NCBI GenBank assembly: GCA_015661855.1
Contig: DQVH01000160.1
Span: forward strand, 1-6,985
Direction: 5' to 3'
Origin: Desulfurococcales archaeon
GTDB taxonomy: Archaea; Thermoproteota; Thermoprotei_A; CAZTBM01; SZUA-1508
DNA: 6,985 nucleotides
A program made the translations under genes and the position numbers. A model generated the notes under the pieces. That model was not told the origin of the DNA. It saw nothing but the letters and a program-made list of their open reading frames with translations, and searched no databases. Positions within the stretch are counted from its first letter, which is position 1, and the number at the start of each line of letters is the position of its first letter. Below are positions 1 through 6,486 of the stretch, one piece after another.

Positions 1-123
1 CTAGGTATAGTAGGTTATGATCCACTATTAGAATCTGCTATAGGAGACTATAGTAGACTTGTGAATACAAAGTTTAAATTGGATGTGGAAAGGGTTGTAG
101 ATAAAATATTGAAGTTAGTTTAG
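1..123 (+). CDS. C-terminal fragment of an unidentified protein, possibly a MinD/ParA-like ATPase
   Basis: The first frame is open from the window edge to a TAG at 121-123 and gives the last 40 residues of a protein whose start lies outside the window. The fragment begins LGIVGYDPLLESAIGD and ends in a basic helix, VVDKILKLV. A phrase of the type 'G-x-x-P/G-Y-D-P-x-L-x-x-A-I' near the C-terminus resembles the last strand and helix of P-loop ATPases of the MinD/ParA/CooC group. The resemblance is weak, and no nucleotide-binding motif lies inside the window. Codon choice (ATA, AGA, GTA, CTA) matches the neighbouring genes. The stop codon interlocks with that of the convergent gene on the other strand, so the two genes share bases 120-123. 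That it is coding is moderately secure; the function is a guess. Confidence 0.5.
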   Translation, partial: LGIVGYDPLLESAIGDYSRLVNTKFKLDVERVVDKILKLV

Positions 124-920
124 TCTGTAGGTGATGCTGAAAGGTTAAGTAGGTCTCTACTACTCTTCCTACTAGGCTTAGCAATTTTAGGTAGAACTCT
201 CTGTAAAACCCTCTCACTAACATTGAAAACTTCTCTAGCAATCGTAAATACATAGTGGTCTCCAGGGACATTCTTTGGAAACCCTAGTTTAACTGATAAT
301 GCTCGCTTATAAGCCTCCTTAACTTTTGACGATCTTAATTCACCTTTAGCTATTGCTTCAGCAGTTCTAAATGCAATATAGAATTTTACGTACTTTCTCA
401 GAATACTCTCTAGTTCGGGAAAGGCGTTACTCATAATATTGATAACCTTTATAAACTTTTCTTCAGGCCAGAATCCAAGTATTACACCAGTGAATGGTAT
501 TCTAAGTATTTTAGCTAGAGTATTTCCATCAATACCTGAATCACCATTATCGCCAGATATAAACTCACTAATAATCTTCCTAGCTTCACTAGCATTATTT
601 ACCTCAATAATCTTCTCAATAACCTCTTCAACTTTCGATTCAAAACCTAGTGCACCATAGAATACATCCTTATAGTCCTCTAGTAGTCCCAAACCATACT
701 TGCCTACAAAGAATAGACTTGCTAACTCCTTCTCGTAAATATCTGATGGCCTACTAAGCCCTCTTAACGGCTCTATCCTCCTCTTCATATATACGTCTCT
801 AAGTAGGTTAACAATTTCCTCTCTACTCCAATTCTTATTTACAGACATTATTTTACTCCATACCTCGATAAGAGCCTCTATTCTCCTATTGTGTGTTCTC
901 TTCATAACCAGTACACCCAT
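120..920 (-). CDS. DUF2192-like archaeal protein of unknown function
   Basis: A 266-residue, soluble, largely helical protein without signal peptide or membrane segment. From memory, residues 49-79 (IEPLRGLSRP followed by DIYEKELASL and VGKYGLGL) look like the conserved core of the archaeal DUF2192 family, which has no assigned biochemical role; the length also fits. The C-terminal third is basic (for example KPSRKSSRD), which could allow nucleic-acid contact, but no known motif supports that. The start is uncertain. The first ATG is at 918-920. A second, Met6 at 903-905, has a TTTAAT box about 25-30 bases upstream (positions 930-935), the spacing of a leaderless crenarchaeal transcript, and the residues between them are not distinctive. 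The small ORF at 971-1213 lies 50 bases upstream on the same strand. The stop TAA overlaps the TAG of the converging gene. Gene call secure; family assignment from memory only. Confidence 0.85.
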   Translation of the reverse strand: MGVLVMKRTHNRRIEALIEVWSKIMSVNKNWSREEIVNLLRDVYMKRRIEPLRGLSRPSDIYEKELASLFFVGKYGLGLLEDYKDVFYGALGFESKVEEVIEKIIEVNNASEARKIISEFISGDNGDSGIDGNTLAKILRIPFTGVILGFWPEEKFIKVINIMSNAFPELESILRKYVKFYIAFRTAEAIAKGELRSSKVKEAYKRALSVKLGFPKNVPGDHYVFTIAREVFNVSERVLQRVLPKIAKPSRKSSRDLLNLSASPTD

Positions 921-970
921 TATTAACTCATTAAACTTAATACTAGCTTGAAGGTGTTATGTTAAACCTA

Positions 971-1213
971 TTACCTTCTAAAACACCTCCTACGTGATTG
1001 AAACTCCCTCTTAATGCTTAAACTGAGACTCTTAACTGGACATTTAACCCAGACTCTACCATTCCTATATACGTATACTTTAGCTCTAACACCACTAACA
1101 TCTATAAAGTACACTACCTTATCACCCTCAATTCTAACATGTTTTAGCCTAGCAAAACCATACTTTCTCCTAAGTCTAGCTATAATAGATTCAACGTTAA
1201 CCGTCGGTACCAC
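971..1213 (-). CDS. small basic hypothetical protein (GTG start)
   Basis: An 80-residue frame that I do not recognise. It opens with GTG directly after an in-frame TAG, and no ATG occurs anywhere in the frame, so GTG at 1211-1213 is the only reasonable normal start. The sequence is rich in Arg and Lys. It has a basic N-terminal helix (IIARLRRKYGF, about residues 10-20), then two or three alternating hydrophobic strands (DKVVYFIDVSG, AKVYVYRNGRVWVKC), and an Arg-rich tail ending RRRCFRR. This pattern suits a small nucleic-acid- or ribosome-associated protein, but that is inference from composition. A TATA-like box sits 26-33 bases upstream. The DUF2192-like gene follows 50 bases downstream on the same strand and might be co-transcribed. 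A chance ORF is possible, though the regular strand pattern argues against it. Confidence 0.55.
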   Translation of the reverse strand: MVPTVNVESIIARLRRKYGFARLKHVRIEGDKVVYFIDVSGVRAKVYVYRNGRVWVKCPVKSLSLSIKREFQSRRRCFRR

Positions 1214-1237
1214 CTATACTAGATTATTATGTTACCC

Positions 1238-1247
1238 AGTATTATGG
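1238..1247 (-). promoter_or_regulatory. possible TATA box for the 80-residue ORF
   Basis: Read on the minus strand, the stretch is CCATAATACT, with its AT core 26-33 bases before the GTG at 1213. That spacing would place transcription start at or next to the start codon, as in leaderless crenarchaeal genes. The match to a TATA consensus is weak. The rest of the 179-base gap (1214-1392) is AT-rich and shows no convincing T-run, hairpin or other gene. Confidence 0.3.
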
Positions 1248-1392
1248 TTATTGAGTGATAATCTAAATCTCTTACTACTTTAAGCTACTTCATTACTCTA
1301 TGGTTAAATTGTATCACCTGTATATTTAAGGTTTAGTTTGTATCTCCTTCTTTCAACTTCTATTTAAGTTTAAATATAATTTAATGATGTCT

Positions 1393-2766
1393 TTATATCA
1401 TTTCTATTCGTACTAGATCTGTTGTACCCTTCCTTAAACCTATAGTCATAATGACTATATCGCCGTAGGCTATTTCGCCTTTCTGCTTCAGAAAGTCTCT
1501 TATAGTATCCCATATGTTTCCTAAGTTATCTACTTTTTTGGAGTATGCTTTTACACCCCATAGTATACTTATTTGTCTAGCTACCTTTATGTTACTAGCT
1601 ACAGCTATTAATGGTGTTGCTGGTCTATATCTTGATAGTCTTCGAGCAGTATTTCCACTCCTAGTGTATGCTATGATTTTTGCATTCATTGATTCAGCTA
1701 GTAATGTTATTCCCTTAGCAAACTTATCGTAAATAGTCTCATTAACTCCAGGTATTTTCACACAAGACCTATCCTCATATGCCTCTATTATCCTCTTTAA
1801 CCATCTAACAGCTTCTATAGGGTATTTTCCTACTGTTGTTTCATCTGTTAATAGTAGTGCATCAACTCCATCACATACTGCTGTCATTACGTCAACTATT
1901 TCACTTCTTGTAGGTGTTGGATTGTAGACTACCGATTCTAGTAGTTGTGTTGCTACAATTACTGGTTTCCCTCTAGAAAGACTCTTCATAGTAATTTCCT
2001 TTTGTAGTTTAGGTATTTCTTCTAGTGGGAAGTGCATTCCCAAATCTCCACGAGCAATAAGTATTACATCAGCCTCCTCCACTATCTGGTCTAGATTTGA
2101 TACTGCACTTTTCGTTTCAATTTTTGCAATAACCCTAATATCCTCTCTACCCTTTTCACCGAGAATATCCTTTAATGCTCTAACATCGTCTGCTGATCTA
2201 ACATATGATAACGCTATATACTCTATGTCATTGTTTATACAGAACTCTATATCCTTAAGATCCTTCTCTGTTAATGCTGAAGTGTGGAACTCCTTACCCT
2301 TAACTACAATTGATGCTCTAGACTTTATTACTCCATCATTTAATGCTATAGCTGATATATGGTTTAATGTTACCTCTTCAACTCTCAACGCTATCTTTCC
2401 ATCACTTAAGAGTAGTATATCCTCCTCCTCAAGAGCATTAAATACGTCAATACTTGGTAGTGGTATGGTATTCCTATCACCCTTCAACGCCGGTATTATT
2501 TTTAGCTTTTGACCCCTCTTAACCTCATATACTGGTACCTCACCTATTCTAATTGATGGCCCCGATAAATCACCTATTATTGGTATTGGTTTACCTAGTC
2601 TACTCTCAACCTCCCTTATAAGTGATATTTCACGCTTCTTCTCCTCATGTGTACCATGTGAAAAGTTTAAACGAAAACCATCAACTCCCTCACGAGCCAT
2701 CCTCAATAATACATGTATATCTGATGAGGAAGGCCCAATAGAAGCTATAATCTTAACCTTACCCAT
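1393..2766 (-). CDS. pyk: pyruvate kinase
   Basis: Converts phosphoenolpyruvate and ADP to pyruvate and ATP, the last step of glycolysis, in the cytoplasm. The 457-residue length fits a complete archaeal enzyme. Motifs run in family order: KIIASIGPSS (5-14); FRLNFSHG with Arg32 (31-38); DLSGPSIRIG (66-75) at the start of the B domain; IAKIE (213-217), holding the catalytic Lys215 and metal ligand Glu217; IARGDLG (237-243) with metal ligand Asp241; ATQLLES (272-278), PTPTRSE and TVGKYPIEA; then a C-terminal domain with TRSGNTARRLSRYRP (368-382). Two positions differ from the usual form. Ser71 replaces the Glu or Lys of GP(E/K)IR, a site linked to potassium dependence, and LLTDETT replaces MLSGETA, though archaeal enzymes vary here. 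The ATG at 2764-2766 precedes the conserved N-terminal strand and has a TATA box 23-30 bases upstream. The gene appears monocistronic. Confidence 0.97.
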   Translation of the reverse strand: MGKVKIIASIGPSSSDIHVLLRMAREGVDGFRLNFSHGTHEEKKREISLIREVESRLGKPIPIIGDLSGPSIRIGEVPVYEVKRGQKLKIIPALKGDRNTIPLPSIDVFNALEEEDILLLSDGKIALRVEEVTLNHISAIALNDGVIKSRASIVVKGKEFHTSALTEKDLKDIEFCINNDIEYIALSYVRSADDVRALKDILGEKGREDIRVIAKIETKSAVSNLDQIVEEADVILIARGDLGMHFPLEEIPKLQKEITMKSLSRGKPVIVATQLLESVVYNPTPTRSEIVDVMTAVCDGVDALLLTDETTVGKYPIEAVRWLKRIIEAYEDRSCVKIPGVNETIYDKFAKGITLLAESMNAKIIAYTRSGNTARRLSRYRPATPLIAVASNIKVARQISILWGVKAYSKKVDNLGNIWDTIRDFLKQKGEIAYGDIVIMTIGLRKGTTDLVRIEMI

Positions 2767-2788
2767 AACTATTCACACCCTAAACCTA

Positions 2789-2796
2789 AATTATAC
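2789..2796 (-). promoter_or_regulatory. TATA box of the pyruvate kinase gene
   Basis: On the minus strand the sequence is GTATAATT, 23-30 bases before the ATG at 2766. This spacing predicts transcription starting at or within a few bases of the start codon. A short GGGTGTGA stretch between box and ATG weakly resembles a ribosome-binding site, so a short leader is not excluded. Confidence 0.6.
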
Positions 2797-2837
2797 TCAA
2801 ACTACTTAAACCTAGTACATCCAATATAGACATTGTG

Positions 2838-2846
2838 TAAAAAATA
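2838..2846 (-). terminator. possible T-run terminator downstream of the radical SAM gene
   Basis: The minus strand reads GTATTTTTTAC, six T residues. It is preceded about 8 bases upstream by the small inverted repeat TTAAC-G-GTTAA. Archaeal termination depends mainly on T-runs on the coding strand, so this may end the transcript that enters from 3063 before the pyruvate kinase promoter. One run of six T's is modest evidence. Confidence 0.35.
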
Positions 2847-2883
2847 CTTTAACCGTTAAGAGTTAAGACTAACAAAGTAGGAG

Positions 2884-3072
2884 TCACTTTAACTCTAAGA
2901 TCTCTCTAACCACCTCAAATATGCTTTTAGTGACCTTGTATTTACTGTAATACGGTATGGTAAAACTAGATATTAATGTAGCTAGCCCTATTAAGAGTAA
3001 TAATGTGATAGTGGCTTTAATTATGTAGGTATTAGTGTAGAGTGGGAGTAGACCCTCCTTCTTTAATGAGAG
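2884..3072 (-). CDS. possible small single-pass membrane protein lacking a normal start codon
   Basis: The frame is open for 62 codons between an in-frame TAA (3073-3075) and TGA (2884-2886). It reads like a designed membrane peptide. There is a basic N-terminus (LKKEG), then a strongly hydrophobic helix of about 24 residues (17-40, including [17 protein letters not shown]), then a charged amphipathic tail ([18 protein letters not shown]). Codon choice matches the neighbours. However, no ATG, GTG or TTG occurs before the helix. The nearest candidate is TTA at 3064-3066, just before an AAGGAGGG stretch that itself looks like a ribosome-binding site. The frame lies at -1 to the end of the radical SAM gene and overlaps its last codons. 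It could therefore be a C-terminal tail reached by frameshift or hidden by a one-base assembly error, a decayed gene, or a gene with an unusual start. Whether it is expressed is unknown. Confidence 0.35.
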   Translation of the reverse strand, partial: LSLKKEGLLPLYTNTYIIKATITLLLLIGLATLISSFTIPYYSKYKVTKSIFEVVREILELK

Positions 3073-4601
3073 TTACTGCACTGTTTAGATGAGAATTTGT
3101 TTAAGAACTCGTCGGTTATGTATTTACGGCTCTTAATTCTAACATATGTTAGAAACATTTTTAGTAAGAGTTTTACTGGGAGATATAGTGGACCTCTCAT
3201 ATAGAATTTGTTGAGTATATCTTCAGCCCATTTAAGTGAGTGTAGTAGACAAGCCCTCATTACCTCTAGGTGTTCTCTCCTTAAATGTATTGCTTTAAAC
3301 CAGTCTTTATTCTTAAATAGCCCCATGGGTACAAAGAACATTGGCACTATTAGACTCCTATAATCCTTTAGTCTATCTAGTAGTTCTAGTGTAGCTATAA
3401 CGTCATCTACTGTTTCACCGGGGAGACCTAGTATTATTGTTGCTGCAGGTATTATCCTATGTTCATGCATTATTGCAAATGCATCTTCAACTACATTAGG
3501 CCATGTTCTAGCTGGGTATGGTGCAACTTTAGCTGGCATAACCTTTTCAGCTAGTTTTGGTGATCCGGTTTCAATACCAACCTCTACACCCCAAAAGTCC
3601 TGATGTTCATCAAATACTATTTCAGTTAGTTTCGTTATAAGCTTGTATTTCTCCTGAGCATACTTAATTGATGATAGTGATGCATGACTCCAAGCAAAAA
3701 CCCTATAGTACCTTTTAACGAGCATGTGAAGTTTGATTAGTGGTTCAGGTTGTGGTATTACACCTTTAGCTCCATATAGTAGTACGTCTTCTGAGTGTAT
3801 AACACCCTCTCTAATACCGTATCTAACGTTTACTTTAAGCTCACTCTCAATCATATCTAGTGGTATGTATCTTAGTGGTCTTAATGTTACTGAACAGAAC
3901 CTACATCCTCTAGGGCAACCCCTCATAATCTCAACTAAACCGTTAACACTAGCATACTTTATAACTGGTATCTCCTCTATACTTGGTGCATCCCTAGGGC
4001 TAATATAGATGTATCTTGGAAGCTCCTCTCCATCAATTACCTTTTGTGCTAAATCAACTATAACTTTTTCAGCTTCACCATCAACTACTGTATCAACACC
4101 CCACTTAATCCACTCATCAATTTTCCAAAGCCACTGCCATGCAGCTGGACCACCAACAATTATTTTGAGACCTCTCCTCTTAGCAGCTCTAATACACTCT
4201 TTCTCCATAAGCCTCCTAAAGGATCTAGCGTTTACCGGCTCCCTTCCAGTTATAAACCACCATTCAGAACTTGGAGGACATAATGCGAAGAAGTCGTGAT
4301 GCCCTATAAGTAGTGCTTTTGCTCGATATAGATACCTGTCTATGTAGTCTGGATCTATTATTGCAGCTTTAAATCCGTGATCTAGTAGTGCCGCTTCAAT
4401 CTTTCTAAGCCCGTATGGTGCTTCTACCGGTCTACCATACTTATCTGTTTTCACTTTAGGTGCTGTAAGCCATAACCATAGGCTTTCAGGCATACCTATT
4501 GGTGGACCTGTTGCAATAAATCCTAGAAACTCCTTACCATGATGGTTACTCATCATCGTTCTATCAGTTGTAATTACGAAATCTACTTCTAGACTACCCA
4601 T
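3063..4601 (-). CDS. B12-binding-type radical SAM protein
   Basis: A 512-residue enzyme expected to bind a [4Fe-4S] cluster and cleave S-adenosylmethionine to a radical; the substrate cannot be read from the sequence. Residues about 60-200 look like a cobalamin-binding-type Rossmann domain, with [11 protein letters not shown] (147-157) and DGEAEKVI (174-181). I see no DxHxxG cobalamin-ligand motif: the matching stretch reads [10 protein letters not shown] (80-89). The radical SAM motif is [11 protein letters not shown] (227-237), with cluster cysteines 229, 233 and 236. VEVGIETGS (339-347) and LGLPGET (391-397) complete the barrel. The C-terminus is basic and partly hydrophobic ([19 protein letters not shown], 472-490), like a membrane-contacting helix. 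The ATG overlaps the previous gene by 8 bases, implying translational coupling. Several archaeal lipid-modifying enzymes (tetraether and ring synthases) belong to this broad class, but membership here is only a hypothesis. Confidence 0.92.
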   Translation of the reverse strand: MGSLEVDFVITTDRTMMSNHHGKEFLGFIATGPPIGMPESLWLWLTAPKVKTDKYGRPVEAPYGLRKIEAALLDHGFKAAIIDPDYIDRYLYRAKALLIGHHDFFALCPPSSEWWFITGREPVNARSFRRLMEKECIRAAKRRGLKIIVGGPAAWQWLWKIDEWIKWGVDTVVDGEAEKVIVDLAQKVIDGEELPRYIYISPRDAPSIEEIPVIKYASVNGLVEIMRGCPRGCRFCSVTLRPLRYIPLDMIESELKVNVRYGIREGVIHSEDVLLYGAKGVIPQPEPLIKLHMLVKRYYRVFAWSHASLSSIKYAQEKYKLITKLTEIVFDEHQDFWGVEVGIETGSPKLAEKVMPAKVAPYPARTWPNVVEDAFAIMHEHRIIPAATIILGLPGETVDDVIATLELLDRLKDYRSLIVPMFFVPMGLFKNKDWFKAIHLRREHLEVMRACLLHSLKWAEDILNKFYMRGPLYLPVKLLLKMFLTYVRIKSRKYITDEFLNKFSSKQCSNSH

Positions 4602-4920
4602 TACTATAACACCTCACTAGTCTTGCATTCACTTTCTGTAGTGTTTTAGCTATCTCGGGGGGTACATTATCTCCGATTAGGATAACAGTATCTTTTGATA
4701 CCTCTCCATCTACATCGGCAACTATGTCTTTAAGCTTCCTCTCGTAAACAACTATCCCTGCAGAAATATTATTCAGTAGGGCTTCTCTCAATACCTCCAT
4801 ATATCTAAGACAACTATTAGTGTATACGTATAGCTCTACTCTCCCACCACTATGCAGTATTAGGTTGGTAACCTCTCTTACCATACTAGAATTGACATCA
4901 CCTACAATGTAAATCTTCAT
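4594..4920 (-). CDS. small alpha/beta protein of unknown function, coupled to the radical SAM gene
   Basis: A 108-residue protein (109 if an adjacent GTG codon at 4921-4923 is used) that I do not recognise. Its alternating strands and helices suggest a small Rossmann-like or receiver-like fold: KIYIVGD at the N-terminus, [29 protein letters not shown], then [10 protein letters not shown] at the end. IVGD and LIGD resemble the strand-end aspartates of nucleotide-binding or regulatory folds, but no known active-site motif is clear. There are no membrane segments, and the two cysteines do not form a metal motif. Its stop TAG lies inside the first codons of the radical SAM gene (8-base overlap, AATGGGTAG), so the two proteins are probably made together and may act together. 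ATG at 4918-4920 is preferred because a TATA-like box lies 22-30 bases upstream. Confidence 0.8.
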   Translation of the reverse strand: MKIYIVGDVNSSMVREVTNLILHSGGRVELYVYTNSCLRYMEVLREALLNNISAGIVVYERKLKDIVADVDGEVSKDTVILIGDNVPPEIAKTLQKVNARLVRCYSNG

Positions 4921-4941
4921 CACATAAACCCTACACTACAA

Positions 4942-4950
4942 ACTATATTC
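4942..4950 (-). promoter_or_regulatory. probable TATA box for the radical SAM operon
   Basis: The minus strand reads GAATATAGT, 22-30 bases before the ATG at 4920, the spacing expected of a leaderless transcript. It would drive the small alpha/beta gene and the coupled radical SAM gene. A second AT-rich stretch, AGATATAAAC, lies farther upstream near 4975-4984 and could be an alternative box. Confidence 0.45.
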
Positions 4951-5053
4951 AAATCTCGAATATACTAATGTAAGTTTATATCTCTTACTCTCCACGAAAA
5001 GGTATCTGCTAAGAGATAGTGAACTAGTAGTTACATTTTCCTCACTATTAAAC

Positions 5054-5067
5054 TTAAAACTTTAATA
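5054..5067 (+). promoter_or_regulatory. possible TATA region for the zinc-ribbon/aldolase operon
   Basis: The plus strand reads TTAAAACTTTAATA, about 40-52 bases before the ATG at 5106. Transcription starting about 25 bases downstream would leave a short leader that still contains the ribosome-binding site at 5086-5096. The two divergent promoters share the gap 4924-5105, which holds nothing else I can identify. Confidence 0.4.
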
Positions 5068-5085
5068 CCCTTAACAACATACTCT

Positions 5086-5096
5086 GGTGGAGAGGG
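5086..5096 (+). promoter_or_regulatory. ribosome-binding site of the zinc-ribbon gene
   Basis: GGTGGAGAGGG ends 9 bases before the ATG at 5106. It is complementary in part to the anti-Shine-Dalgarno end of archaeal 16S rRNA and supports that ATG as the start. Its presence fits a leadered transcript, unlike the apparently leaderless genes on the other strand. Confidence 0.45.
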
Positions 5097-5105
5097 TAAA
5101 AGGTT

Positions 5106-5258
5106 ATGGCAAGATTAAGGTTTCAGTGTAGGGATTGTGCAAAGAGTGGTAAGGGTGGATTCTTTAGTATAAAGGGTGTCAGAAATCCTAGTGATATTGG
5201 GGAGGTAAAGTGTCCTTACTGTGGCTCTAAAAATGTAAAATTACTAAGTACACGTTAA
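5106..5258 (+). CDS. 50-residue zinc-ribbon protein
   Basis: A short gene encoding a protein with two CxxC pairs: Cys8-x2-Cys11 (FQCRDC) and Cys36-x2-Cys39 (VKCPYCGS). They are separated by 24 residues with a Gly/Ser-rich turn, as in a rubredoxin-like zinc ribbon. The four cysteines are expected to bind one zinc ion. Proteins of this kind are common in archaea as small RNA-, DNA- or partner-binding modules, but the target cannot be deduced. The residues between the knuckles (KGGFFSIKGV) are basic and aromatic. The start is supported by a GGTGGAGAGGG stretch upstream. The stop TAA is 10 bases before the aldolase-like gene, so the two are probably co-transcribed. The compact motif spacing makes a chance ORF unlikely. 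Confidence 0.82.
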   Translation: MARLRFQCRDCAKSGKGGFFSIKGVRNPSDIGEVKCPYCGSKNVKLLSTR

Positions 5259-5268
5259 GGTTAACACC

Positions 5269-5883
5269 ATGAACCCCCGTGAACAACTAGTTTGGGCTGC
5301 AAAAGAGTTATTCAATAAGGGCCTTATAGGATTATATGATGGCAATATAAGTATTAGAGCAGGAGAAAACTCATTCCTAATATCGCCTATGGGTATACCA
5401 AAGAATATACTAGAACCATATATGATTGTTGAAGTATTCTTCGATGGATCATGGAGATGTGTTGGCGGGTGTAGACCACCACTAGAATACCTACTACACC
5501 TAAACATATACAAGAATAATATTAGTGTTGACGTAATAGTTCACAGTACAAGCCCATACACTATAGCCTTAGTTAAAGCGTTAAAGGAGAGAATAATTGA
5601 CTTAATACATCGTGAAATACCGTTAGTTAAAGAGTATGCTAAGGGTGGAATAAAGTTCATTAAGGAGGTTAAACCAGACGACCCCAACCACATAAACATT
5701 ATCACAGATAATATTAACGGTGTAGACCAAATACTCATACTGGGAGAGTATGGTGTAATAGCTGTAAGTGATGACATATTTAGAGCTGTAAACCTAGTTG
5801 AACTCTTAGAGAAGGGTGCAAAAATAGTAACATTAAGTAAACTAATATCACTTATACCACAACAGCTACAAAGTAGTCTCTAA
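5269..5883 (+). CDS. class II aldolase/adducin-fold protein with altered zinc site
   Basis: A 204-residue protein of the class II aldolase/adducin N-terminal family, whose members such as fuculose-1-phosphate aldolase and ribulose-5-phosphate 4-epimerase use a zinc ion held by three histidines. Recognisable landmarks are DGNISIR (24-30), ISPMGIPK (38-45), RPPLEYLLHLNIY (69-81) with the catalytic-position Glu73, VIVHSTSPYTIAL (89-101) and ILGEYGVIAV (157-166). The usual HTH of the zinc site is HST here: His92 is kept and the second ligand is Thr94. The usual HG of the third ligand is YG (Tyr161). Two of three ligands are therefore missing, and the protein may be inactive, bind metal differently or have another role. 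The length is near normal for the family. It follows the zinc-ribbon gene by 10 bases and overlaps the convergent membrane-protein gene by 32 bases at its 3' end. Fold assignment good; activity unknown. Confidence 0.88.
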   Translation: MNPREQLVWAAKELFNKGLIGLYDGNISIRAGENSFLISPMGIPKNILEPYMIVEVFFDGSWRCVGGCRPPLEYLLHLNIYKNNISVDVIVHSTSPYTIALVKALKERIIDLIHREIPLVKEYAKGGIKFIKEVKPDDPNHINIITDNINGVDQILILGEYGVIAVSDDIFRAVNLVELLEKGAKIVTLSKLISLIPQQLQSSL

Positions 5884-6457
5884 AGAATCCCGGCTTCTTA
5901 ACAATCCTAATGTTATTATAGTCTGTATTGTAGAGTCTTAACTTAATATAGCCTCTAGCCCACTCAATCTCTCTCAACAAGTCTATTAGCCTATTAATAG
6001 TCTCCCTAAGCTTCCTATCCTTACCTGGTGCTAGCTTCCCCCTATTATTTATGTAGAATGTCCTTATAATGACTAGGCTTCGAGTCTTTAAAAACACTGC
6101 AATGTAGAGTATTGGGAACACGAGAAATACTATTATTGGTGATATAACTACACCCATGAGTAAAGCTATTAAGGAGAACATTAGTGTAAAGAATACAAAC
6201 CTATGGAGGAATAGTGATATCCTAAGATGTTTTAATGCTTTAACTACCCTCTTATCTTTATAGACTAGTAGTAGCATTTCCTCAATATCTCTTTTTAAGG
6301 CTTTAAACTTATATGGTAGTGTTTCTTCAATTCTCCTCCTATTCGATAGTATTTTCTCTATAGTTTTGAAGTTTACACCATACCCTACACGTACACCGTC
6401 AAAGTACTCTATCAACCTCACTATATCCCTTACATAGCCTCTATCTACTGGTATCAT
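5852..6457 (-). CDS. two-helix membrane protein of unknown function
   Basis: A 201-residue protein, not recognised. A charged, helical N-terminal part (1-80, including TIEKILSNRRRIEETL and KALKRDIEEM) leads into two adjacent hydrophobic segments at about 82-104 and 105-124, joined by a very short turn, so they probably form a membrane hairpin with both ends on the same side. A basic, helical C-terminal part follows (KDRKLRETINRLIDLLREIEWA, about 147-168, given here in part). The many Lys/Arg residues on both flanks suggest that both ends are cytoplasmic. The ATG at 6455-6457 is 29 bases after the stop of the adenosine-specific kinase gene, with a weak AGG-rich stretch before it, so co-transcription is likely. 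The last 32 bases overlap the aldolase-like gene on the other strand; the C-terminus encoded there (FFRDYFVAVVV) is hydrophobic. Confidence 0.8.
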   Translation of the reverse strand: MIPVDRGYVRDIVRLIEYFDGVRVGYGVNFKTIEKILSNRRRIEETLPYKFKALKRDIEEMLLLVYKDKRVVKALKHLRISLFLHRFVFFTLMFSLIALLMGVVISPIIVFLVFPILYIAVFLKTRSLVIIRTFYINNRGKLAPGKDRKLRETINRLIDLLREIEWARGYIKLRLYNTDYNNIRIVKKPGFFRDYFVAVVV

Positions 6458-6486
6458 AGCTTCCTAACCTACAATTACATATCTGG

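Noticed and set aside
1014..1283. Plus-strand 89-codon frame opposite the small basic ORF and its promoter.
   Set aside because: Low-complexity Leu/Thr/Ser product with no domain signal; it is the shadow of the minus-strand gene.
2786..2833. A 15-codon ORF (MSILDVLGLSSLSII) upstream of pyruvate kinase, a possible leader peptide.
   Set aside because: It overlaps the TATA box at 2789-2796, so it lies upstream of the likely transcription start and would not be on the pyk transcript.
3669..3690. TGATGATAGTGATG stretch resembling the C box of a C/D guide RNA.
   Set aside because: It is inside the radical SAM coding region and has no D box or guide arrangement at suitable spacing.
3733..4299. Two adjacent plus-strand frames of 91 and 96 codons inside the radical SAM gene.
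   Set aside because: They are Ser/Thr/Ile-rich antisense shadows; the opposite strand holds the strong CxxxCxxC enzyme.
5244..5777. Minus-strand frames of 78-89 codons opposite the aldolase-like gene.
   Set aside because: No recognisable motif, and they are fully explained as shadows of the conserved plus-strand gene.
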